From Alphaproteobacteria bacterium (GTDB taxonomy: Bacteria > Pseudomonadota > Alphaproteobacteria > CAAGCB01 > CAG-977), in NCBI GenBank assembly GCA_021639925.1, contig JAJXEL010000059.1:1-9567 (forward strand): DNA of 9,567 bases. Reading direction: 5' to 3'. This document shows, one piece after another, positions 1 to 7,417 of this stretch. The notes beneath the pieces are model-generated. The model saw only the letters and a program-made list of their open reading frames with translations. It was not told where the DNA came from and ran no database searches. Both the position numbers and the translations under genes were made by a program. Numbering within the stretch: the first letter of the stretch is position 1; each line of letters begins with the position of its first letter.

Positions 1-45
1 CTTTGAAAATTGTTCAGAAAAGACAAAAAAGGGTTATAAATCAGT

Positions 46-1917
46 ATGATAGATGAAAACTCCGTCAATTTTAAGGCTTTCGAATCCGGCGAATCTGCGC
101 AAAACCTGACCGGAGCCGCATATGTTGCCGCGCATCTGGCTTATTTTCCCGAACGTCCGGGCGTTTACCGCATGTTAAACGGTTTGGGCAAAGTCCTGTA
201 TGTCGGCAAAGCGAAAAATCTGCGCCGCCGTTTGGAAAATTATGCGCACCCCGAACGGACCTGCATGCGTATTCAGCGTATGATTTCCCAGATCGAGCGG
301 ATCGAAGTTATTGAAACGACGACGGAATCGGAAGCTTTTTTGCTGGAAAACGATTTAATCAAGCGTCTGAAGCCTTATTATAATATTTTATTAAAGGACG
401 ACAAAACTTTTCCCCATATTTTGGTAACGACGCGGGACGAATGGCCGCAGATGCTGAAACACCGCGGCGCCAGAACCAGAAAAGGGGAATATTTCGGGCC
501 GTTTGCTTCGGCGGCGGCGGTCAATGAAACGCTGGCCGTTTTGCAAAAGGCGTTTTTGCTGCGTTCCTGTACCGACAACGTGTTTTACCACCGCACGCGG
601 CCATGCCTGCTGCACCAGATCAAGCGGTGTTCTGCCCCCTGCGCGGGAAAAATCAGCCGGGAAGAGTATCTGGCTTTGGTACACGAAGCGTGCGCTTTTA
701 TGCATAACAAAAGCAGTAAAGTCCAATCGGAACTGGCGGTAAAAATGGAACAGGCCAGCGCGGATATGCGTTATGAGGAAGCAGCCGTCCTGCGCGACAG
801 AATCCGCGCTTTGAATCAAATTCAAAGCCAGAGCAGCGATCTGGACGGCATTTCCGATTGCGACGTTATCGGGATTTACACGGACAAAGAACAAAGCTGC
901 ATACAGGTTTTCTTTTACCGCGGCGGGCGCAGCTGCGGGAATTACGCCTGTTTCCCGGCGCAGACGGCGGGACAGACGGACGGCGAGATTTTGCAGGCTT
1001 TTGCCGGACAGTTTTATATGACGCATTCTTTGCCCAAAGAAATTTTACTGTCGGCGGCGCTGCCCGAACAGGACGTTGTGGCGCGGGCTTTGGGCGAACG
1101 GGCGGGCGGGACGGTTAAACTGTCGGATAAAACGCGGGCTAACCGCCGCCGGCTGGTTGACCGGGCCGTTATGAACGCGAAAGAAGCGCTGCTGCGCCGC
1201 CGGCTGGAAGGATCGGCGCGCGCCGAACTGTTGGAACAGCTGCGCGAACTGTTAAGACTGGAAAAGCCGATTTTGCGCGTTGAAACATATGATAACAGCC
1301 ATATTCAGGGGACAAGCGCCGTCGGGGCGATGGTTGTGGCCACGCCGGACGGGTTTGATAAAAAATCGTACCGGAAGTTTAATATTTCCTGGGACACGTT
1401 TACGCCCGGCGACGATTTCGGCATGATGCGCGAAGTTTTAACCCGGCGGTTTAAGCGGGGGCTGGCGGAAAACAATCTGCCGGACGTGATTCTGATTGAC
1501 GGCGGGGAAATCCAGCTGCGCGTCGCTTTGGACGTTTTAAAGGAACTGAACGTGCCGGACGTGACGGCTGTCGGCGTTGCCAAAGGCGTTGACAGAAACG
1601 CCGGCAAGGAAACGCTGCATTTTGCCGACAGACCGCCGTTGAATTTGGAATTTGACAACCCTTTGCTGCATTACATTCAGCGCCTGCGCGACGAAGCGCA
1701 CCGTTTCGCGATCGGAACACACCGGATCAAACGGCGCAACGACACGCTGGTATCGGCTTTGGACGATATCGCCGGAATCGGAGCAAAACGCAAAAAAGCG
1801 CTGCTGCAGCATTTCGGATCCGTCCGCGCGATCAAAGCCGTCAGCGCGCAAGAAATTGCCAAAGTCGAAGGAATCAGTCCGACTTTGGCACAACAGATTT
1901 TCGAAGCGTTGAAATAA
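46..1917 (+). CDS. uvrC: UvrABC excinuclease subunit C (UvrC)
   Basis: UvrC is the nuclease of bacterial nucleotide excision repair: it joins UvrB at a lesion and cuts the damaged strand on both sides. The 623-residue protein is full length. Its domains in order are: a GIY-YIG nuclease (about 35-120, with GVY at 39-41, YVG at 52-54 and a conserved Glu in the ESEAFLLEND segment at 94-103); a cysteine-bearing linker (CLLHQIKRCSAPC, 187-199); a UVR helix pair that binds UvrB (about 234-260); an RNase H-like nuclease with Asp416, Asp457, Asp485 and His552 in the expected YDNSH, GDDF, LIDGG and RDEAHRF contexts; and tandem helix-hairpin-helix motifs (about 571-623). The usual GGxGQ after Asp485 reads GGEIQ. 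The ATG at 46 is chosen because the next Met (43) lies inside the first nuclease domain. The ribosome site is weak (GGG at 31-33), and a TATAAA lies at 35-40. The lineage signature is alphaproteobacterial. Confidence 0.97.
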   Translation: MIDENSVNFKAFESGESAQNLTGAAYVAAHLAYFPERPGVYRMLNGLGKVLYVGKAKNLRRRLENYAHPERTCMRIQRMISQIERIEVIETTTESEAFLLENDLIKRLKPYYNILLKDDKTFPHILVTTRDEWPQMLKHRGARTRKGEYFGPFASAAAVNETLAVLQKAFLLRSCTDNVFYHRTRPCLLHQIKRCSAPCAGKISREEYLALVHEACAFMHNKSSKVQSELAVKMEQASADMRYEEAAVLRDRIRALNQIQSQSSDLDGISDCDVIGIYTDKEQSCIQVFFYRGGRSCGNYACFPAQTAGQTDGEILQAFAGQFYMTHSLPKEILLSAALPEQDVVARALGERAGGTVKLSDKTRANRRRLVDRAVMNAKEALLRRRLEGSARAELLEQLRELLRLEKPILRVETYDNSHIQGTSAVGAMVVATPDGFDKKSYRKFNISWDTFTPGDDFGMMREVLTRRFKRGLAENNLPDVILIDGGEIQLRVALDVLKELNVPDVTAVGVAKGVDRNAGKETLHFADRPPLNLEFDNPLLHYIQRLRDEAHRFAIGTHRIKRRNDTLVSALDDIAGIGAKRKKALLQHFGSVRAIKAVSAQEIAKVEGISPTLAQQIFEALK

Positions 1918-1920
1918 AGC

Positions 1921-3381
1921 TTACTTGCCGTCGTTTTTGTTGATTGAAGTAATCGGCGCGGCCTGCGCGGCGAATTTTTCAACGTCTTTGACGGTCTTTT
2001 TCGCGCTGCAAACGACGCCCGCGCCGGCGATGCAGCCGCCTTCGCACGTCATCATTTCAATCAGGTTACCCGGATTTTTGCCTTTCGGATACATTTTAAA
2101 TAAACGCAGCATAGCGGGCTTGATCCCGTTAATGCAGATCGGTTTGATTTCAACGCGCCCGTCAACAACGGCGTTTACAGCCGCGGCCACGCCGCCGGTA
2201 ACGGCAAATCCGCGCCCTTCGGCCGACGGCAGCGTGTCAAATTCGGCTTCCGCGCAATCCTGGACTTTGATCTGCGACGCTTCGAACAAAGCGTCCAGTT
2301 CTTCAAACGTCATGACAAAATCAACCAAAGGATCGTTAATGCCTTCGTAGCGTTTTGCCACGCACGGACCGATAAAGACGGTGACGGCTTCGGGATCTTT
2401 TTTCGCCAGTTCGGCCGTATAATGCATCGGCGTCGCCGTGTCGGACACAAACTGCGCCAGTTCGGGCACATGGCGTCTGACCGTTTCGATATATCCCGGA
2501 CAACAGGACGTCGTCATAAACGCGTCGCCTCTTTCCATACGTTCGATAAATTCTTTAGCTTCGTTGCGTGTCGTGATGTCCGCGCCGACGGCGACTTCGA
2601 TAACGCTGGAAAAACCGATTGCTTTTAACGCCGAAACAACTTGTTCGACCGTTCCCGGGAACTGTCCCGCGATTGCCGGAGCCAGCATGGCGATCATTTT
2701 TTTCTTTTCGGTCAGCATGGCTTTCAGAATATCAATCATCTGGCTGCGTTCCATGACGGCGCCGAACGGGCAGGCACGCATGCATTGGCCGCAGGAAACG
2801 CATTTGTCAAAATCAATTTCCGCGCGTCCGGCGGATCCGCGGTGAATCGCGCCGACGGGACAGGCGTTTTCGCACGGGACAACGCGTTTCATAATCGCTT
2901 GATACGGACAGGCTTCTTTGCATTTGCCGCAGCTTTTGCATTTATCGGGGTCAATGCGGGCGGGCCCTTTCGTGACGTCGATCGCGTCAAACGGACAAGC
3001 CAGAGCGCACGACCGCGCCAGACAGCTTTGACATAATTCGGTAACGACGTAACGAGAGGTAACACATTCGTTGCAGGCGATATCCAGCACCGTCATGACG
3101 GGCGAAGTCGGTTTTTCGCGCGCCAAAGCCCGGCGGGCATATTCGGACAAAGGCGTGACTTCGTCGTCTTCTTCAACGCGGAATCCCAGCGCTGCCAGAC
3201 AGCGGGTCCTTAAAATCGCGCGTTCTTTGTAAATGCAGCAGCGGTATGCCGTCTGCCGGGCGGGCAGGATATCGACGGGGATTTTATCCACGTCCTGCAA
3301 TAACGAATTTTTTAAAAAAGAACGCACTAAACGAATCAGAATTTCTCTGCGGAAATATCTGGCGTTGTCTCTGACTTCCAT
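1921..3381 (-). CDS. Monomeric [FeFe] hydrogenase, group B-like
   Basis: This is a cytoplasmic iron-only hydrogenase, expected to interconvert protons and H2 with ferredoxin-type electrons. The C-terminal half holds the three H-cluster loops: TSCCPGY (291-297), GPCVAKRYE (338-346) and EMMTCEGGC followed by IAGAGV (442-456). Cys294, Cys340, Cys446 and Cys450 match the H-cluster ligands, and Cys293 matches the proton-relay cysteine. Unlike the classic group A loops, Tyr replaces Trp in loop 1, Gly replaces Met in loop 2, and GAG stands for GGG in loop 3. Ahead of this lie ferredoxin-like repeats with cysteines at 103, 106, 117, 120, 125, 129, 148, 151, 154, 158, 170, 174, 194, 197, 200 and 204, enough for four [4Fe-4S] clusters. 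The N-terminal ~100 residues (with RCCIYKERA) resemble, from memory, the group B1/B3 [FeFe] hydrogenase family of similar length. There is no signal peptide. AGGAG at 3392-3396 sets the start. Catalysis as a H2 producer rather than a sensor is inferred. The HydEFG maturases it would need are not in the window. Confidence 0.88.
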   Translation of the reverse strand: MEVRDNARYFRREILIRLVRSFLKNSLLQDVDKIPVDILPARQTAYRCCIYKERAILRTRCLAALGFRVEEDDEVTPLSEYARRALAREKPTSPVMTVLDIACNECVTSRYVVTELCQSCLARSCALACPFDAIDVTKGPARIDPDKCKSCGKCKEACPYQAIMKRVVPCENACPVGAIHRGSAGRAEIDFDKCVSCGQCMRACPFGAVMERSQMIDILKAMLTEKKKMIAMLAPAIAGQFPGTVEQVVSALKAIGFSSVIEVAVGADITTRNEAKEFIERMERGDAFMTTSCCPGYIETVRRHVPELAQFVSDTATPMHYTAELAKKDPEAVTVFIGPCVAKRYEGINDPLVDFVMTFEELDALFEASQIKVQDCAEAEFDTLPSAEGRGFAVTGGVAAAVNAVVDGRVEIKPICINGIKPAMLRLFKMYPKGKNPGNLIEMMTCEGGCIAGAGVVCSAKKTVKDVEKFAAQAAPITSINKNDGK

Positions 3382-3400
3382 AAATATAAAGCTCCTTTTT

Positions 3401-4666
3401 TCAGGCCAGCCAATCCGGGTGGAACAGCATCATCAATCCCAAAACGAACAGGATTACGCCGCCGATCAGCTTGCACCAGACCATATATTTGTCACCGGCG
3501 TATTTATTAACCGCAAACGCCGCCAAAGAAAAGACAATTAAATCGTCCAACATGAAAAAGAAGACGTAGACGGTAATATACCAGTAATGCATAAAGACCG
3601 ATAAATGCGAAAAAGCCAGAACGCTGGTAAAAATCGCAGGTAAAGCCGCCGAACAGACAAATTCAATGCCGTTGACGACGACGGCCAAAGCAAATACGCC
3701 CGTCAGCGTTCCCCAGCTCAGCGGTTTTTCGGCCAGGCTTTTAATTCTGTTTTTAATCCGGTTGCGCCCTTCGGCGGTCGTCACTTTGCAGGTCGGCCCT
3801 TCAAAAAACGACCGCAGAGATTCAAAGCCCGTGTACAGGGCGATCGCGCCGATGCCGACCGTCAGCAAACGCATGTACCCGATCAGTTTGAACAGGTTGA
3901 TCCACCCGGCCATCAGGGCAAAGTAAAACGCGGCCGAAGCGCCGACGAACGATCCGACGATAACGAACGTTTTTCGTTTGTCCTGCAAATCGACGATAAC
4001 GGAAATCATAAAGACCAGAACCCACATCGCGCAGGGGTTAAATCCGTCGACCAGCCCCAACACGACGGCTAAAAACGGAATGGATTCCTGGAAAACGTCA
4101 ATTTCGCCGAAGTAGGGCAGATCGACAATCCGGCTGGGTTTGGGCGGTTCTTTGCCCAAAGCTTTGGCAATGTCTTCGGCCGTGATTTCACCCAGCTTTT
4201 CGGGGGCTTCGCAGTCCCCGCCTTCGCCGTAAGCGCAGGACGCGTGCGTTTCGTTTTCCTTTAATTCGCCTTTCATCAGGGAACGGTAAGAATCGGCATT
4301 AAAGCCTACGACAAAAACGTCGCCGGACCTTAAAACGGGAACGCCTTTGATGTTATGTTCTTCGGCGAATTCCAAAAAAGCGTTGCGCTGTTCCGCGGAA
4401 ACGGCGGACAATTCTAATTTTTGAATGGTTTTCGCCGGAAATTCGGCCTGCAGCTGCGTATCAATAAATTCGATCGCCTGAGCGCAATGCGGGCAGCCGT
4501 TGGTGTGATACAGCTGTACGCTGCCGGTACTGTCCGCCGGCATCAGGTTGTCGCCGGACGTTTTGAAAAAACCGACCCAGACGAACAATCCCAAACAAAG
4601 GCACAAAGCGGCGGCGCGGACTTTGTCTTCTTTTAAATCAGCAATAAAGTTTTTTAAAAAAGTCAT
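3401..4666 (-). CDS. Membrane thiol-redox protein: glutaredoxin-like domain fused to CcdA/DsbD-like transmembrane domain
   Basis: This is a probable carrier of thiol electrons across the inner membrane. Numbering is from the ATG at 4666 (421 aa). A positively charged N-terminus and one helix (about 16-34) should place the following thioredoxin-fold domain (50-136) outside the cytoplasm. That domain has a CPHC site (58-61) and a cis-Pro in KGVPV (Pro110). A linker with Cys144 and Cys152 leads to six predicted membrane helices (about 196-225, 233-259, 267-284, 321-352, 361-386, 400-415). Cys212 in NPCAMW of the first and Cys338 in EFVCSAALP of the fourth sit where CcdA and DsbD keep their redox-active pair. 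An in-frame ATG at 4678 would add four residues but lacks a ribosome site; the ATG at 4666 has GGAG six bases upstream. The hydrogenase gene follows after 19 bases on the same strand, so the two are probably cotranscribed. Its true redox partner is unknown; cytochrome c maturation or disulfide reduction are alternatives. Confidence 0.8.
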   Translation of the reverse strand: MTFLKNFIADLKEDKVRAAALCLCLGLFVWVGFFKTSGDNLMPADSTGSVQLYHTNGCPHCAQAIEFIDTQLQAEFPAKTIQKLELSAVSAEQRNAFLEFAEEHNIKGVPVLRSGDVFVVGFNADSYRSLMKGELKENETHASCAYGEGGDCEAPEKLGEITAEDIAKALGKEPPKPSRIVDLPYFGEIDVFQESIPFLAVVLGLVDGFNPCAMWVLVFMISVIVDLQDKRKTFVIVGSFVGASAAFYFALMAGWINLFKLIGYMRLLTVGIGAIALYTGFESLRSFFEGPTCKVTTAEGRNRIKNRIKSLAEKPLSWGTLTGVFALAVVVNGIEFVCSAALPAIFTSVLAFSHLSVFMHYWYITVYVFFFMLDDLIVFSLAAFAVNKYAGDKYMVWCKLIGGVILFVLGLMMLFHPDWLA

Positions 4667-4672
4667 TTGTTG

Positions 4673-4676
4673 CTCC
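4673..4676 (-). promoter_or_regulatory. Ribosome binding site deciding the start of the membrane redox gene
   Basis: Read on the minus strand, GGAG is followed by CAACAA and then ATG at 4666-4664. The six-base spacing is ideal. GGAG overlaps the upstream in-frame ATG (4678-4676), which has only A-rich sequence before it. The downstream ATG is therefore the better start. Confidence 0.65.
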
Positions 4677-4708
4677 ATTTTTTCCGAATCAAGCCGAATG
4701 TCTGAAAG

Positions 4709-4717
4709 ACTATATCA
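4709..4717 (-). promoter_or_regulatory. Candidate extended -10 promoter for the membrane redox/hydrogenase unit
   Basis: On the minus strand the sequence reads TGATATAGT, which is TG-N followed by TATAGT: a good sigma-70-type extended -10 element. Transcription would begin near 4702, giving a leader of about 36 bases before the ATG at 4666. No good -35 is seen at 16-18 bases (TATCCA-like), which extended -10 promoters can tolerate. The call is from pattern alone. Confidence 0.4.
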
Positions 4718-4733
4718 GCATTCCCGTGTTTTG

Positions 4734-4762
4734 GATAGCCCTTTTGCCTGTCAAGGGCTTTC
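4734..4762. promoter_or_regulatory. Inverted repeat in the divergent control region, candidate operator
   Basis: AGCCCTT (4737-4743) and AAGGGCT (4753-4759) form a perfect 7-base inverted repeat around a 9-base centre. Beyond one mismatch, GA (4734-4735) pairs with TC (4761-4762). It lies between the two divergent promoter candidates and overlaps the likely -35 area of the PTS promoter. That position suits a dimeric regulator acting on one or both directions. It is unlikely to be a terminator, since no gene on either strand ends just before it and no T-run follows. Confidence 0.4.
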
Positions 4763-4779
4763 GTAAAACGAATTTTTTA

Positions 4780-4788
4780 TGTTATGAT
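4780..4788 (+). promoter_or_regulatory. Candidate extended -10 promoter for the PTS genes
   Basis: TGTTATGAT is TG-N followed by TATGAT, an extended -10 element. A poor -35 (TTTCGT, 4759-4764) lies 18 bases upstream and touches the inverted repeat. Transcription would start near 4795, leaving an untranslated leader of about 68 bases before the ATG at 4863. I see no recognisable riboswitch fold in that leader. Confidence 0.4.
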
Positions 4789-4862
4789 GTAAACTTGTTG
4801 TTGTATATGAAACCGTATTTTTTCGGCATAGACTGGAAAAATTATTTTGACGGGAGAAATAA

Positions 4863-7406
4863 ATGATTGAAAACAAAGTGTTAGAAATTTACGCTCCGGT
4901 TTCAGGAAAAACGGTTCCGATTGAATCGGTTCCCGATCTGGTTTTTGCTCAGAAAACAATCGGGGACGGAATATCCGTCGCCCCGTCATCATACGTTTTG
5001 TGCGCGCCTTGCGACGGGACTGTCGCCAATATTCATTCCGCGCATCATGCCTTGACGATTCAAACGCCGCAGGGCATTGAAGTATTGATGCATATCGGTC
5101 TGGATACGGTTTTGCTTAAAGGCGAAGGATTCGATGTAAAAACCGCCGTCGGCCGTTTTGTGAAAACGGGCGATCCTCTGATCGCTTTCGACCGGGATTT
5201 GATCGAACAGAACGGCAAAAGCCTGCTGACCGAAATCGTGATCGCCAATATGGACAAGACAGCCGGCATAACGGCCGAAGTCAATAAAGACGTCCGGGCC
5301 GGAAAGGACGTCATTTTAAAAGTAACGTTAAAAGACAATCTGACGACGGCGCCGTCTGTGTCCGACGCGGGCGTACATACGGAGTCTTGGGAAATAGAAA
5401 TCAAAAATCCCGCCGGCCTGCATGCCCGTCCGATCGCGGTTTTAGTCAGCGCGGCGAAACAGTTTGACAGCGATATTTCTTTGCAATGCAACGGTAAAAC
5501 CGCCAATGCCAAAAGTCTGGTCGCCGTTATGGGGCTGGACGTTAAAAAAGGCGACCGCGTCCGTCTGACGGCCGACGGGGCCGATGCGGAAAACGCCATG
5601 AAAAAGCTGATTCCCCTGATTGAAACGGGATTGGGGGAAGATTTGACGAAACCTGTCGAAATTCCGGCGGCAAAACCGGCGGCCGTTTCAAAAAATCAGG
5701 ACAAAGACGGCGTGTTTTCCGGGGTGTCCGCTTCTCCCGGCGCGGCTGTCGGCGTCGTTGTCCAGCTGCAGGACGTTGCGATTGAAGTCGAAGAATTCGG
5801 CGCGACGCCGGGCGTGGAAAAATCGAAATTAGCCTCGGCGCTGGCCGAAGCCAGACAGCAGTTAAGCGATTTGTTTGAACAAACGCAGAAAACCGCCGGC
5901 AGCGACAAAGCCGCGATTTTCGCGGCGCATCAGGAACTGTTGGCAGATCCGGAGCTGCTGACGGAATCCGAAAAACTGATTGACCAGGGGCGCAGCGCCG
6001 CCTTTTCCTGGCAGCAGACGATTAACAAACAGGCGGCGGCTTTGGCCGAAATGAAAAACGAACTGCTGGCCGGGCGGGCCAATGACCTGCGCGACGTCGG
6101 AAAACGGGTTTTACGGCTTTTGACCGGCGAAGTGGAACAAAAACTCAGCCTGCCGGAAAATACGGTCTTAATCGCGCATGATTTGTCGCCTTCCGATACG
6201 GCGTCGCTGGACCGGGAAAAGGTTGTCGGATTCGCGACGGTCGGCGGCGGCGCGTCGTCGCATGCCGCGATTCTGGCGCGGTCGCTGTTGCTGCCGGCGG
6301 TGTCCGGTTTGTCGCCGAACGTGCTGAACATATTAAACGGAACGCCCGTTTTGTTGGACGGCACAAAAGGCGAACTGCGTCTTAATCCGGGCGAAGCCGA
6401 AAAACAGGCTGCCGCCCGTCAGGAACAGGCTGAACGCAAAATGCGCGCCGAACTGTTGGAAAGCAAAGACGAACCGGCCGTTACGACGGATAATGTCCGT
6501 TTGGAAGTCGGCGGCAATATCGCCAGTATTGAAGGCGCGCAGGAAGTCGTGGCTTTGGGCGGCGAAGGCGTCGGTCTGCTGCGGTCTGAGTTTTTATTTT
6601 CCGGGCGCAAAGAACCTCCGTCGGAAGACGAACAGACCGCCGTTTACCGCGCGATTGCCGAAACGCTGGGCAATGACAGGACGCTGATTGTGCGGACGTT
6701 GGACGTCGGCGGGGACAAACCGCTGTCTTATATGCCGACGCCGAAGGAAGACAATCCGTTTTTGGGCGTGCGCGGCCTGCGTTTAAGCCTGCTGCACCCC
6801 GATGTTTTCCGCAGCCAGATCCGCGCCGTTTTGCGCGCGGCGGACAAAACGAAAGTCCGTATTATGTTTCCGATGGTTACGGTGCTGGAAGAATTGCTGC
6901 AGGCCAAACAGATCGTTGAAGAAGAACAAAAAAATCTGGACGTGTCTTGTGCGATTGAAACAGGCATTATGATTGAAGTTCCGGCTGCGGCAATGATGGC
7001 GGACATTTTGGCGCCGTATGTTGATTTCTTTTCCGTCGGGACGAACGATTTAACGCAGTATACGATGGCTTCCGACCGCGGCAACGCTTTGCTTTCGCCG
7101 TTGTCCGACGCGCTGCACCCGGCTGTTTTGCGCATGATCCGGGCAACTGTCGACGGGGCGGAAAAACACGGCAAGTGGGTCGGCGTCTGCGGCGCCATGG
7201 CCGGCGATGAAACCGCCGTTCCCGTTCTGGTCGGACTGGGCGTGCGGGAATTAAGCGTGGCCCCGCCGGTTATCCCGGCCGTCAAAGCGCGTATCCGGTC
7301 TTTGTCGTTTGAACGCTGCCGCGATTTGGCGCAGGTTTTGACAGACCAGGAAAAAACGGCCGACGTTCATCAAAAAATCAAAGATTTTCTGGCAGCTCAG
7401 GAATAG
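4863..7406 (+). CDS. ptsI: PTS multiphosphoryl transfer protein: EIIA(Glc)-HPr-enzyme I fusion
   Basis: One 847-residue cytoplasmic protein carries the three soluble steps of a sugar phosphotransferase system. EIIA of the glucose type spans about 1-155, with His62 (HHALTIQ) and the phospho-acceptor His77 (MHIGLD), followed by LLKGEGF. HPr spans about 173-258, with His187 in NPAGLHARP and Ser218 at the Ser46 position. Enzyme I spans about 283-847: the phospho-histidine His467 in GGGASSHAAILARS, PEP-site segments LLRSEFLF (572-579), RTLDVGGDKPL (611-621), GTNDLTQY (726-733) and the catalytic Cys776 in GVCGAMAGD. All key residues are present, so PEP phosphate can pass EI to HPr to EIIA within the chain or between chains. 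Ala/Pro/Lys-rich linkers join the domains. The start has GGGAG six bases upstream (4852-4856). The EIICB permease gene begins 11 bases after the stop. The symbol reflects the EI domain; the order equals crr-ptsH-ptsI. It is not the GAF-containing nitrogen PtsP. Confidence 0.95.
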   Translation: MIENKVLEIYAPVSGKTVPIESVPDLVFAQKTIGDGISVAPSSYVLCAPCDGTVANIHSAHHALTIQTPQGIEVLMHIGLDTVLLKGEGFDVKTAVGRFVKTGDPLIAFDRDLIEQNGKSLLTEIVIANMDKTAGITAEVNKDVRAGKDVILKVTLKDNLTTAPSVSDAGVHTESWEIEIKNPAGLHARPIAVLVSAAKQFDSDISLQCNGKTANAKSLVAVMGLDVKKGDRVRLTADGADAENAMKKLIPLIETGLGEDLTKPVEIPAAKPAAVSKNQDKDGVFSGVSASPGAAVGVVVQLQDVAIEVEEFGATPGVEKSKLASALAEARQQLSDLFEQTQKTAGSDKAAIFAAHQELLADPELLTESEKLIDQGRSAAFSWQQTINKQAAALAEMKNELLAGRANDLRDVGKRVLRLLTGEVEQKLSLPENTVLIAHDLSPSDTASLDREKVVGFATVGGGASSHAAILARSLLLPAVSGLSPNVLNILNGTPVLLDGTKGELRLNPGEAEKQAAARQEQAERKMRAELLESKDEPAVTTDNVRLEVGGNIASIEGAQEVVALGGEGVGLLRSEFLFSGRKEPPSEDEQTAVYRAIAETLGNDRTLIVRTLDVGGDKPLSYMPTPKEDNPFLGVRGLRLSLLHPDVFRSQIRAVLRAADKTKVRIMFPMVTVLEELLQAKQIVEEEQKNLDVSCAIETGIMIEVPAAAMMADILAPYVDFFSVGTNDLTQYTMASDRGNALLSPLSDALHPAVLRMIRATVDGAEKHGKWVGVCGAMAGDETAVPVLVGLGVRELSVAPPVIPAVKARIRSLSFERCRDLAQVLTDQEKTADVHQKIKDFLAAQE

Positions 7407-7417
7407 GAGAAAAAATC

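Noticed and set aside
10..40. Possible promoter TTGTTC ... TATAAA just before uvrC
   Set aside because: The spacer is 19 bases and transcription would begin at the start codon itself. With only 45 upstream bases it cannot be separated from chance.
391..1026. Long open frame on the minus strand inside uvrC
   Set aside because: It is fully opposite a well-supported gene, has no recognisable motifs, and arises from the codon bias of uvrC. The same holds for the long minus-strand frames within 5060-7285 and 8549-8968.
4749..4754. TTGACA on the minus strand within the inverted repeat
   Set aside because: The position 17 bases downstream reads AAACAC, not a -10, and the TATAGT element is about 34 bases away, too far to pair.
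4737..4759. Inverted repeat as a transcription terminator
   Set aside because: Both flanking genes point away from it, and no T-run follows on either strand.
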